Origin: Methanobacteriota archaeon
GTDB taxonomy: Archaea > Thermoplasmatota > Poseidoniia > Poseidoniales > Thalassarchaeaceae
Direction: 5' to 3'
Assembly (NCBI GenBank): GCA_004195715.1
Contig: PSPX01000007.1
Coordinates: 54,199-94,554 of the forward strand
Length of the DNA: 40,356 bases
Part shown: positions 1 through 8,606 of the stretch, piece after piece
Numbering within the stretch: the first letter of the stretch is position 1
Layout of the letters: each line of letters opens with the position of its first letter
Notes under the pieces: generated by a model
The model's input: the letters and a program-made list of their open reading frames with translations, nothing else
Databases searched by the model: none
What the model was told of the DNA's origin: nothing
Translations under genes and position numbers: made by a program

Positions 1-3000
1 CCACTGAATGACACTGCTGGCCACACCGTCTCTCCTGCCGAGTCGAAGGCCTGGGCAACCCAGCGTATGCTATCGACGTCGTCCCAACTCCAAGAAATCT
101 CAAACGCCCAGTGTACGACGACATCGTTCCAACCGTCGTTGTGCATCTCATTACCGATGTAGCTGGCCGCCTCGTCGAGCATAGCAGAATTGCTGCCTGA
201 GGATTGGCTGAACATCACTACAGCTGTCGAATCCCAACCATACGCTGGGTCCTTTGAGACCTCGAACTCAAGAATCACTCCGTCGGAGGCAGTTCCTCGC
301 AAGGTAATCTTCTCGATTTCCGAGTTGTCATACAGGTGGTGGTGCTTGGTCTGAATCTCCACCAGCTGCCTATCTGGGTACATCGTGTTGGGAACTTGGA
401 AGTCACGATTGGTCATGATGTAGTCGAAATCGATATCGCCGTCAATGGCTATAGAACCCATCTCGGCAGAGATGGTGACGGGTATCGAGACCTGCTCTGG
501 AGGCGGGTCGTCCTGCGTCTGCGAGTCGTGATAGGCTGATACTGAGGCGGCTAGTCCAGAGACGTTCTCGAAAATCATGTAACCGATTCCCATCCTAGTA
601 AGCGTCACCGTCTGGGCGCTGCTCGAATCTATACTCAAGGAGACTTCTCTCCACTGCCTTCCGGTGTCGGAGTCAGTATGAGTACCGGGCAGTGAGTTAA
701 TCGCAAGTATCTGAGCATTGTCAAGCATATTGTAAAATGGTGAATCGGCTGAACTGCTACTCTGAGTCGCTGTCCCAACAGAAACTGAGACCGGTGACTC
801 GAATCCGTTGGAATCTGGAGAAACCGCGATGATTCCAGCGTTAACCGCTCCGGCTGCTGGAATCCTGAAGGACAGCGATGCGGGGCTGCTACCGTCGAGG
901 ACGAGTGTGGCCGCTGTGACCTGGTACTGTGGTTCGCCTCCCGAGTCGGAGAGCAGTGATTGCCATCCGTAGTGACCGTAGTCGCCACCGAACGGGAAGC
1001 TCCACTCGTGGGTCCCGTCATCGATGACGTCAATGTCGGGGTTGAGGGCAGGCTCAGCAAAATTGGTTGTCAGGACCAGTCTGTCAATCCATCCGTTCGT
1101 GGGCAGTGATATCGACACCCCGAATCCGGGCTGAGGATAGGTGAAGGTCAACCCGCCTTGCGAGGCAGTTCCCAGAGCCCCTCCGTTGGGGCCTGTGAAG
1201 TCTATTGAGAGGCCACTAGAAAAGTTCCCTGAGAGTCCGATGCTCTTGATCGGCCTCGAAGAGTGGAGGTAATCAGAGGAGACTGTACCAGCGACGCCGG
1301 TGGCATTCAACAGACCATCGATGAGGCTTACGCTATTACTGAGATCCCATCCGTTACCCTCTAACGCTGCGGCGTTCAGAATCCTCTTGCCGCCGATGTG
1401 GATCTTGTTTATCCTAGGAGTCTCCTCCTCGTTGTTGGTGTCCATGTGCACCATGAGTTTCATCTGCGGAGTCGTAGTGGTGTCAACTCCGGCCAGAGAA
1501 ATCGGGAAAGAGACGTTCGAGTATCCGGGAACAGCCTCTCCGGTGAAAGTGTCAATCAGAGATGCCCTGACCCAAGAGTCAGAGGAAATCGCAGCATCGA
1601 CATCGATGAATCCGAGGTTGAAATCGTGGATATCGGAGGCACTGAAGACCGGACTCAGCCAGTCACCCGGACTCCCGTAGTTGGCGATTCTTATTCCGAC
1701 GTTATCGAGGTACCAGCCGGCCATGTTCCAAATGCTGTCTGCACCCCCGTGGAACCTGAAACGAACGTCATCACCCGCATAGGACGCTAGGCTCGCCTCC
1801 TTGGACTCAAACGCGGTCGTTGTAACGGTGTATGTTGAGCCCGAAGTAGTGCAGTGAACCGAGCCGAAGTAGTTGGAACCCTGAGGGATTGAGGTATAGG
1901 TGTACGCGATGCTGGGCGTGTCGTAGAAGTTGTTTCCCGGGTCCCAGTATTGCCATGATCCGCCGTTGATTGAGATGAAAATGCCGCCTCCATCCCAGTT
2001 GTTCTCGAAGCAGGCCCAGTGGTCCATCACGAACGAGGCGCTCGAGTTGGCAGGCAGGCTGTATGTCGGAGAGTATAGATTCGTATTGAGGCTGCTCCCG
2101 TACGTTCCTCCGAGGTTGATTGCTAGGGCATAAGGGAATGAGGGCTCGGTATTCGTGGGGCCGGCGTTTGTTGTGATCTGCCCGTAGGACCACTTGTTTT
2201 CGTTTGAGCCAGACGTGGGGTTTCTGGTCCACCCGGAAGGCATGCCCGTCGAGGGGTTGCTGGCAGTAGAGTCCTCGAAGCCCTTGGTGATGTCCTGAGC
2301 TCCACTGGTGAAAGTGTAGTAGGCCCAGTCGTCGATACCTGCCTGAGTGTTTGAGGAGGGGTTCGGCCAAACAGCGCCATAGTGATACGCGGTAGATGAG
2401 GTCTCCAAGTCGTCCTCAAAGACAGTATTGCCTGAACCATCTACGACACGTATGGCTGCAACGGTCAACCCTTCTTGTTCATCTGGTGTGCTGCCCCCAT
2501 AGTGAGGGACATAGGGGTCGCTATCGACGATGAACCGAAGATATACGTTGGCCTGGTTCTGGAACGAGGTTGGGATGTCAAAGGAGACTGTTCGTATCCC
2601 GTTGCTCTGATCTCCGGAGACACCATCATAGCCGTTGATGCCCGGGATGGCCCCGTTTCTGTCCTCACAGTTGATGGTAGTGCTCGAGCCCGTCGAAGAG
2701 ATGTCGGTCCAGGAGTTGTTGTTCAGGGAGAGTTCGACGCAGGCGTTGTCACCGTAAGAGCCCTGTAGATCCCACTCCATATCTGCCTCGATGCCGAAGG
2801 TGCTGTTGGTTCCTGACAGATTGAGTGTCCTCTGCAGGGCGCCGTACATGCTGGGTGAATAGCTGCATCCAGAGCCGGGGGTGTAGCATCCACCGTGCCA
2901 TGCTCCGTACTGAATCCCGTCGTTATGGAAATTGATGTTGTCGAGGAACCATCCAGGACGCTCATTGGTGGAAGTGGGGTCAGTCCAAATGTGGAATCTG

Positions 3001-4202
3001 AACTGAATCTTGCTGGCATTGTCAATATCAGCAATCGATGACATAGAGATGTTGCTCGAGACCCAGCCGCTGTGAATGGGTGAAGCGAACACAGGAACGG
3101 CCCCAGAGGGGGCGCCCGCTGGAGTGGGAGCGCTGGAGGACATGGTGCTCGGATAGCCGCCGTCAGGGGCGATGTAAGACCAGTCGGTCCAGCCGTTGGT
3201 GTTGATTCTGTACTCGACCCAAGCGCCGTCGCCTCCGCCTGCAGCGGTGCTGTCAAGGTGGTACCAGTGGTCGAAGTTCAGGTAGTAGCTAGTGATGTCC
3301 TCAGCGTCGGGGACATCGACCTGAGGGATTAGGAAGTACCCCGAGCTGCCAGCTGGCACGGGAGATCCGGGCATCGTGCCCACAGAGACAATTCCCTCGG
3401 TCGCCGAAGTAGGAACTACGCCGTGAGACAGCGTCTGCTCGTTGCCGGAGATGTTTCCATTTAGCCCGCTAAAAGTGGTGGCCTGCCAAAGTTTGTGTTG
3501 GTTACAGAAGTAGGTCTGATTGGTAATTTCATTGGAGTCGAGCTGATTGTTGCCGTTGGTGTTCAGTCCCGCCTTCATCAGGTTGCCTGCATACTCGCAG
3601 TTGGATCCGGCAGGGATCGTGAAGAACTGGAAGAGGTAGCCTACAGTCGAACCGTTGATTACGGCGTCGCAGAAGTAGTCTGTCCACACAATCTCATCGC
3701 TGTCGAGGTTGGTGTCGAAATCGCTGTCCCAGCCCCTCTCCATAACAGTCCCGTTACCTCCGCTACAACCAGATAGACCTGTGTTGTAGCCGTAGTCGTA
3801 GACATGACGCCAGCCAGGAGAGTACTTGTACGCGCCATTGAGATTCACTGTGATATCACCATCGTCGAAGGTGCTGATGTTTGACCTCGTACCGTCGTCC
3901 GCGAGAGTCATTGACTCGTCGTTTATCAGTTCGGTACCATAGAAGGTACCTGAGGAGAAGTCGGCACCATCCCATACTATACCGCCATCTAAGGATGTGG
4001 CCATGGGCGAGTCGGTTACATGGAGCCAACCGTCGAGGACGGTGGAGTTACCCGGTACTCTGAACCCTGTCAATGTCACTGCATCTCCTTGGGGATTGAC
4101 CGAAGAAGGTCCTATCCAATTCGTGGACGCGGCGGCGGCAATCGGTGCTGTGAGCATGAGGAGTACAAGGACTCCTGCTAGTCTCTTTCGCTCGGCTGGC
4201 AT
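1..4202 (-). CDS. Giant secreted/surface protein, 3'-truncated by the window edge (about 1400 aa visible); signal peptide, two DUF7151-like Cys/Asp motifs, repeated jelly-roll/MAM-like segments
   Basis: I translated the minus strand from ATG (cat at 4200-4202): MPAERKRLAGVLVLLMLTAPIAAAASTNWIGPSSVNPQGD... The frame stays open to base 1 (...GETVWPAVSFSG). It contains 'WDSDFDTNLDSDEIVWTDYFCDA' and 'GLNTNGNNQLDSNEITNQTYFCNQ', and repeated '(W)FLDNI / GWYLDNVGIR' jelly-roll-like segments. Not in the ORF track because no stop lies in the window. Confidence 0.9.
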   Translation of the reverse strand, partial: MPAERKRLAGVLVLLMLTAPIAAAASTNWIGPSSVNPQGDAVTLTGFRVPGNSTVLDGWLHVTDSPMATSLDGGIVWDGADFSSGTFYGTELINDESMTLADDGTRSNISTFDDGDITVNLNGAYKYSPGWRHVYDYGYNTGLSGCSGGNGTVMERGWDSDFDTNLDSDEIVWTDYFCDAVINGSTVGYLFQFFTIPAGSNCEYAGNLMKAGLNTNGNNQLDSNEITNQTYFCNQHKLWQATTFSGLNGNISGNEQTLSHGVVPTSATEGIVSVGTMPGSPVPAGSSGYFLIPQVDVPDAEDITSYYLNFDHWYHLDSTAAGGGDGAWVEYRINTNGWTDWSYIAPDGGYPSTMSSSAPTPAGAPSGAVPVFASPIHSGWVSSNISMSSIADIDNASKIQFRFHIWTDPTSTNERPGWFLDNINFHNDGIQYGAWHGGCYTPGSGCSYSPSMYGALQRTLNLSGTNSTFGIEADMEWDLQGSYGDNACVELSLNNNSWTDISSTGSSTTINCEDRNGAIPGINGYDGVSGDQSNGIRTVSFDIPTSFQNQANVYLRFIVDSDPYVPHYGGSTPDEQEGLTVAAIRVVDGSGNTVFEDDLETSSTAYHYGAVWPNPSSNTQAGIDDWAYYTFTSGAQDITKGFEDSTASNPSTGMPSGWTRNPTSGSNENKWSYGQITTNAGPTNTEPSFPYALAINLGGTYGSSLNTNLYSPTYSLPANSSASFVMDHWACFENNWDGGGIFISINGGSWQYWDPGNNFYDTPSIAYTYTSIPQGSNYFGSVHCTTSGSTYTVTTTAFESKEASLASYAGDDVRFRFHGGADSIWNMAGWYLDNVGIRIANYGSPGDWLSPVFSASDIHDFNLGFIDVDAAISSDSWVRASLIDTFTGEAVPGYSNVSFPISLAGVDTTTTPQMKLMVHMDTNNEEETPRINKIHIGGKRILNAAALEGNGWDLSNSVSLIDGLLNATGVAGTVSSDYLHSSRPIKSIGLSGNFSSGLSIDFTGPNGGALGTASQGGLTFTYPQPGFGVSISLPTNGWIDRLVLTTNFAEPALNPDIDVIDDGTHEWSFPFGGDYGHYGWQSLLSDSGGEPQYQVTAATLVLDGSSPASLSFRIPAAGAVNAGIIAVSPDSNGFESPVSVSVGTATQSSSSADSPFYNMLDNAQILAINSLPGTHTDSDTGRQWREVSLSIDSSSAQTVTLTRMGIGYMIFENVSGLAASVSAYHDSQTQDDPPPEQVSIPVTISAEMGSIAIDGDIDFDYIMTNRDFQVPNTMYPDRQLVEIQTKHHHLYDNSEIEKITLRGTASDGVILEFEVSKDPAYGWDSTAVVMFSQSSGSNSAMLDEAASYIGNEMHNDGWNDVVVHWAFEISWSWDDVDSIRWVAQAFDSAGETVWPAVSFS

Positions 4203-4204
4203 GT

Positions 4205-4258
4205 GCCCACGTGGGTTTGGGGTATTATGAATGAATTGGTCCTGTTCTAAGAACAGGA
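4205..4258 (-). promoter_or_regulatory. Putative promoter/operator of the giant surface gene: perfect palindrome CCCACGTGGG (4208-4217 region) and inverted repeat TCCTGTTC-TAA-GAACAGGA (4240-4258)
   Basis: Both repeats are read directly in the region just upstream of the ATG at 4202; AT-rich 'TTCATAATA' lies between them on the minus strand. Confidence 0.35.
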
Positions 4259-4310
4259 GGAAATAGCAGCATTTTCATCTTGAAATGTGATTGCCCTCAG
4301 GAGTTCTGGA

Positions 4311-4385
4311 TGGAGCCACTGGGGAGAATTGAACTCCCGACCTTCCCATTACCAATGGGATGCTATACCCCTAAGCCACAGTGGC
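4311..4385 (-). tRNA. tRNA-Thr (anticodon GGT), CCA encoded
   Basis: Reverse complement GCCACTGTGGCTTAGGGGTATAGCATCCCATTGGTAATGGGAAGGTCGGGAGTTCAATTCTCCCCAGTGGCTCCA. Acceptor GCCACTG/CAGTGGC, anticodon arm TCCCA-TTGGTAA-TGGGA, T arm GGGAG-TTCAATT-CTCCC. Confidence 0.95.
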
Positions 4386-4482
4386 AGTGCCCCGGCCATC
4401 AGTGGGCTCGATTTAACCACTGCGGATTGACTTGTGTGAGTGCAACAGACTCAAGAGATTGGTATCACTCGCCGGGTCGCCT

Positions 4483-4568
4483 GCCGAGATCGCATAGCCT
4501 GGTATTGCGCAAGACTGGAAATCTTGTGGGATTTTCCCTCGGGAGTTCAAATCTCCCTCTCGGCGCCA
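4483..4568 (+). tRNA. tRNA-Ser (anticodon GGA), long variable arm, CCA encoded
   Basis: GCCGAGA...TCTCGGC acceptor, anticodon arm CAAGA-CTGGAAA-TCTTG, variable arm GGGA-TTT-TCCC, T arm GGGAG-TTCAAAT-CTCCC, GCCA end. Confidence 0.95.
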
Positions 4569-4647
4569 CTCATCCTCCTCTGCCTATCACGGCGCGGATG
4601 GGCCGTCACAGCGCGTCCCTTATGCGGTGCCTTGATTCGGCGTTAGC

Positions 4648-5793
4648 GTGGATGAGGGTGGAACTGCACCTACAGCCGGTGCCGCTTCGGGCAAAGAGCC
4701 GCTCCGCCTGACTGATGTTCAACTACCGTGGAGGTTTGCTGACAGGGACGAGAGATTGGGCCTGCTGGACATCTTTCTAGAGGATTTCACGTTCCATCTT
4801 GCTATTATGAAAAGGCAGTGGAGAATCGGGGAGCTGACTTGCCTCGGACTGGCCTTCGCCGGAATGGTGCTCGGAGCCTGGGACCTCGGAATCGAGGAAC
4901 TGGCAAGCGGAGGGGACTACAACCGGGTGGGGCTCAGCGGTTTCCAGAACTTGTCCGATTTGTCGCTGATGTTGGCGCTTCTATCGATAATATCCTGGGT
5001 AGGGGTTTTCGTTACGTTGTGGACCAGATATCCGATAATGAGAGAGAACTTGGTCTATCTGTGGATTGCAATGATGACGGTGCAGCTAGGATCGATAAGT
5101 TCCCACTCAAAGTCACCGGGATTTCCTTGGGGGTCAACGGGCATGGACTGGGTAATGCTGGGGATTTCCAATCTCATCCTGTTCTTTCTAGCCATCGTGG
5201 TCGTGCACCGCGCCGTCATAGAGACTCGAGACATTCACGTCGAGGAGCGGCACTCGCATCCGGATCCTCGCGTCGTCCAGAAGGCGTGGAGAGATCATAG
5301 CCTGAGGGCATGGAGTCTAAGCCTAGGGATGTGGATGATTATGGTGAACCTGATGTCATGGTCGGGCTCGCACGCGATAGCACAGAGGCCACCGATAGCA
5401 GACTATAGCGACATGCTGGTGGCAATGTTTGTTGTTACAGGATTCCTCTCAGCGGCCTTCCTGATGCACGTCCTGTGGTACCCCCAGTTCATGCTGGGAG
5501 AGGCCGAGGACAGAATCCAGTCGGTCAGGGCGAGAGAAGTCGCGGGAGAAGCCCCTGAACCAGTTGCCCGGGCCGAGCAGGGCAAGTGCCCAATCTGTAG
5601 CGGACCTACTCCAGCGGTCCGGCACGAGAATGGGAGGATTGAGGTCCCTTGCTCAGAGAAATGCTCTGGCTTAGGTAAACCAGGCACGGCGTGCCCAGAA
5701 TGCGACGCGGTGCTGCCGATTCGCATCGAGTGCCCGAGTTGTAGCTCTAACACGACCATTGTCAGTCACTTTAGCAGGCCCGAAGCTTGGTAG
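4648..5793 (+). CDS. Multi-pass membrane protein with C-terminal double zinc-ribbon
   Basis: 381 aa ORF; several hydrophobic segments, then CPIC...CSEKC...CPEC...CPSC. Confidence 0.8.
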   Translation: MDEGGTAPTAGAASGKEPLRLTDVQLPWRFADRDERLGLLDIFLEDFTFHLAIMKRQWRIGELTCLGLAFAGMVLGAWDLGIEELASGGDYNRVGLSGFQNLSDLSLMLALLSIISWVGVFVTLWTRYPIMRENLVYLWIAMMTVQLGSISSHSKSPGFPWGSTGMDWVMLGISNLILFFLAIVVVHRAVIETRDIHVEERHSHPDPRVVQKAWRDHSLRAWSLSLGMWMIMVNLMSWSGSHAIAQRPPIADYSDMLVAMFVVTGFLSAAFLMHVLWYPQFMLGEAEDRIQSVRAREVAGEAPEPVARAEQGKCPICSGPTPAVRHENGRIEVPCSEKCSGLGKPGTACPECDAVLPIRIECPSCSSNTTIVSHFSRPEAW

Positions 5794-5853
5794 AGGAAAT
5801 GCAGACCTGCCGAGCATTCAAGGGCGGTACGCGTCCGAGTATAGGCGAAACGG

Positions 5854-7191
5854 ATGGCAGAACACGGTTGGTGGAAGGACGATGACGTCTCCGACGTCGC
5901 GGAAGCGTTCGATGCGGAGCATTCTGATGGAGTGCCGGTCCCGGATTACAGCAGCGAAGAAGAAAGTGCCGGCAAGGACGCTCTTGGCATCGTCATTGGT
6001 GCCTCTGCTGCAATCATCGTGCTGCTAAGTGTGGCAGTCGTGATGCTCTGGGTTTGGGCCGAGATAGAGGATGTCAATATCGGAGGTCCTCCTTCGGCCC
6101 TACTAACCTGGGAGGGCGAGTACAGGAGCCTTACCGGACTCGATGCCGTACAGGGCGATGGCACTGGAGTCATCCTGTGCATCGTCGACTCCGGCATCGA
6201 TATGGGACATCCTGATCTCGAGAATCTTGAACTGGCAGGGTGGCTGGATGCGATAGATGGCGCTACTCAGCCATACGATGACGAGGGGCACGGCACTGCG
6301 ATGGCTGGAATCGTGGTAGCGCAGGACGGATTGGAGGGCAACGCTCCCGGAGTCAGTCTCCTTGTGGCCAAGGCGATAGGCGAGGAGGGGACCGGGGACG
6401 ATGTGCAGATAGCAGAGGCTGTCAACTGGTGCGTAGACAACCAAGCGGACATCGTTTCTCTGAGTCTAGGAGGAGACCAAGGGTTCGGCTCTGGATTCCT
6501 TTCTAGCGACGCCCTCGAGGAATCAGTGGAGGATGCCATAGATGAGGGGGTGTTCGTAGTAGCCGCAGCAGGCAACGACGGGGAAGACGATGATGGGGAT
6601 GTGGAGTCCCCGGGATCAGTCGAAGACGTAATCTGCGTCGGCGGCATAACTAGGACGGGGAGTATCTGGACAGGTAGCTCAGAGGGAGACAACAATGGCA
6701 GAATTTGGCCTAACCCCATTCTACCTCGCGACGACCCCGACAAGAAGCCCGAGATCGTGGCTCCTGCGCACGAGGTCCCGATTCTCATGGCGGGCGGGAT
6801 GAACAACGGTGCGTGGTGGGGCTGGTCCAGCGGCACCTCAGCAGCTACAGCGTGGGTATCTGGAGCGCTTGCCATCGTGCTTGAGGCCAATCCAGAGATG
6901 CAGAGAGAGGGTGATGCAGGGGGGCCGTCAGCAGTAGCGCAGATGAAGAGCGTCATCATGCAGAACTCTCAGATGCAGGAAGGGCAGAGCGAGCATGATA
7001 ATCACTATGGATACGGGCACCTCAGGGTCGACCTCTGGGTGCAGGCCCTAGGAAACGAAAGCACAGTAGTTGTATCAGAGGAGCAGGGAGGGAGCCCGTT
7101 CGGATTCGTTTATGCCATATTCGACGATCTTCAAGCTCGGCGCAGCACGGCCAATGTCCCACCTGTCAGCTCGACGAAGCCCAAAGAGTGA
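5854..7191 (+). CDS. Membrane-anchored subtilisin-like (S8) serine protease
   Basis: 445 aa; N-terminal TM (ALGIVIGASAAIIVLLSVAVVMLWVW), catalytic motifs DSGID, GHGTAMAGIV, AAAGNDG, SSGTSAATAWVSGALA. Confidence 0.92.
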   Translation: MAEHGWWKDDDVSDVAEAFDAEHSDGVPVPDYSSEEESAGKDALGIVIGASAAIIVLLSVAVVMLWVWAEIEDVNIGGPPSALLTWEGEYRSLTGLDAVQGDGTGVILCIVDSGIDMGHPDLENLELAGWLDAIDGATQPYDDEGHGTAMAGIVVAQDGLEGNAPGVSLLVAKAIGEEGTGDDVQIAEAVNWCVDNQADIVSLSLGGDQGFGSGFLSSDALEESVEDAIDEGVFVVAAAGNDGEDDDGDVESPGSVEDVICVGGITRTGSIWTGSSEGDNNGRIWPNPILPRDDPDKKPEIVAPAHEVPILMAGGMNNGAWWGWSSGTSAATAWVSGALAIVLEANPEMQREGDAGGPSAVAQMKSVIMQNSQMQEGQSEHDNHYGYGHLRVDLWVQALGNESTVVVSEEQGGSPFGFVYAIFDDLQARRSTANVPPVSSTKPKE

Positions 7192-7922
7192 GACTCGCTG
7201 GCTCGCTTAACGAACTCGATCCAGGTGTTGAAGGACTCTACCTTCCTCTGCGCAGGGGTCATCTTCGAAGAGGAAACGGCTTCCCCTACATCACCGGTGG
7301 GGACCTCGGGCTCCTGCACCAGCATCACTCCCCCGGGCGAGAGCAGTTCGAAGGCTGCAGCTGCGGTCGCTGCCCTCTCATTCTCGGCCGTATCGATGAT
7401 TATGAGGTCCAGAGGGAGTGGTAGGGGAGAGGGGTTGGCAGAGTCCGGCAGCGCCGCGCTGGCTGCTGACCAAGTCGCAGCCTCTGCGGTCAACTCACCC
7501 CAAGGCATCTGGATGATCTGGGTCCAGTTCTCAGCACCGTGACGGCGGATGAGGCGATCAATAATGACCCCGAACTTACCCCCTGGTTCGACTATCCGGA
7601 ACGATTCGGGGTGAGAAGTGGGTTGCTCTGGAGGGTTGGCTGGATCTCCGCACCACAAGTCGAGTAGCCATGCCGACAGGTGACCTATTCCCCCTCCAAT
7701 TAGTACGGCGTTCCTAGCCGGGACTCTTGCGCTGATGTCCCTAATCCTCGCCCTCATCGAGCGTGGCAGGGGCCGCAGACTCATGTGTAGCATTTGCTCC
7801 CCGATTCCAGCAGCGATGGCTGGCTCAGAATCGCCCCGCGCCGAATCCTCGGAAAGAAGCCTGTCAAACATTTCCTGTTCAGACATCTGAGGCAGACCGA
7901 AGCCACTGTCACCGGAAGCCAT
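7131..7922 (-). CDS. Class I SAM-dependent methyltransferase-like protein
   Basis: 263 aa; 'NAVLIGGGIGHLSAWLLDL' motif-I-like, 'LDLIIIDTAENERAA...FELLSPGGVMLVQEP' Rossmann methyltransferase pattern. Confidence 0.65.
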   Translation of the reverse strand: MASGDSGFGLPQMSEQEMFDRLLSEDSARGDSEPAIAAGIGEQMLHMSLRPLPRSMRARIRDISARVPARNAVLIGGGIGHLSAWLLDLWCGDPANPPEQPTSHPESFRIVEPGGKFGVIIDRLIRRHGAENWTQIIQMPWGELTAEAATWSAASAALPDSANPSPLPLPLDLIIIDTAENERAATAAAAFELLSPGGVMLVQEPEVPTGDVGEAVSSSKMTPAQRKVESFNTWIEFVKRASESHSLGFVELTGGTLAVLRRA

Positions 7923-8000
7923 GGGAATTGCTCAGGGGTGCGTCTATTCAATCATCGCATGTGTGGATGGCTTCAAGAGAGGAGTGTAATCCGGAGTGTC

Positions 8001-8606
8001 GTGCAATCAGAGGATAATGGAGGCGACACGGGCGCGGCTAGTTGCCCGAACTGCTCGCGAAGCACCGAGCACGAGGTCCTGCGTAGGACCTCGAGAGGTA
8101 GCGGCGACGACATCCTTGCAAAGTGCGTCGAATGCGGTGAGGTGCACACCATTGTACTACGCCCTCCGAAGGCTGTGCGCGTGAGTGCGACGCTCTCTGA
8201 CGGCAAGGAGAGCGAGGCACGATACATTGAGGTCGACGAGGATGAGATCATCACGATCGGAGACGTCTTCGAACGAGACGGGGCTCTTTGGGAGGTAACT
8301 CGAATTGACGGTGACGCCTCAAGACCTTATGATAGACTGGGGGCATCTGACATCAGAGCGATGTGGGCAGTGCGCCGTGACAGAGCCGTGGTGAAGCTGA
8401 CACTCACCGATGGTGAAGACAGCATCGCTTCAAGCATTGAGTGCGAGCCCGAGATGGTTTTCACCTGCGGGAGCATTCTCGAAGTCGATGGCAGGAGGTG
8501 GCGGATTCGAGCTCTGCATACGGGAAAGGGCAGGACGTTGAGCGGAAGTAGGACAGCTGGAGACCTCAGGAGAATGTACCTCCATCCTCCCGGAACGCGA
8601 TACTAG
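8001..8606 (+). CDS. HVO_0476-family zinc-ribbon protein (probable GTG start at 8001 inside the ORF listed from 7794)
   Basis: MQSEDNGGDTGAASCPNCSRSTEHEVL...AKCVECGEVHTIVL; the in-frame GTG at 8001 gives a conventional N-terminus, and the upstream part of the ORF overlaps the divergent 7922 start. Confidence 0.7.
   Translation: MQSEDNGGDTGAASCPNCSRSTEHEVLRRTSRGSGDDILAKCVECGEVHTIVLRPPKAVRVSATLSDGKESEARYIEVDEDEIITIGDVFERDGALWEVTRIDGDASRPYDRLGASDIRAMWAVRRDRAVVKLTLTDGEDSIASSIECEPEMVFTCGSILEVDGRRWRIRALHTGKGRTLSGSRTAGDLRRMYLHPPGTRY

Noticed and set aside
4280-4711. 143-aa + strand ORF at 4280..4711
   Set aside because: Spans both tRNA genes (one antisense) and the start of the next real gene; not coding.
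6267-6959. 230-aa minus-strand ORF inside the subtilase gene
   Set aside because: Shadow ORF opposite a protease with complete catalytic motifs; low-complexity Ser/Pro translation.
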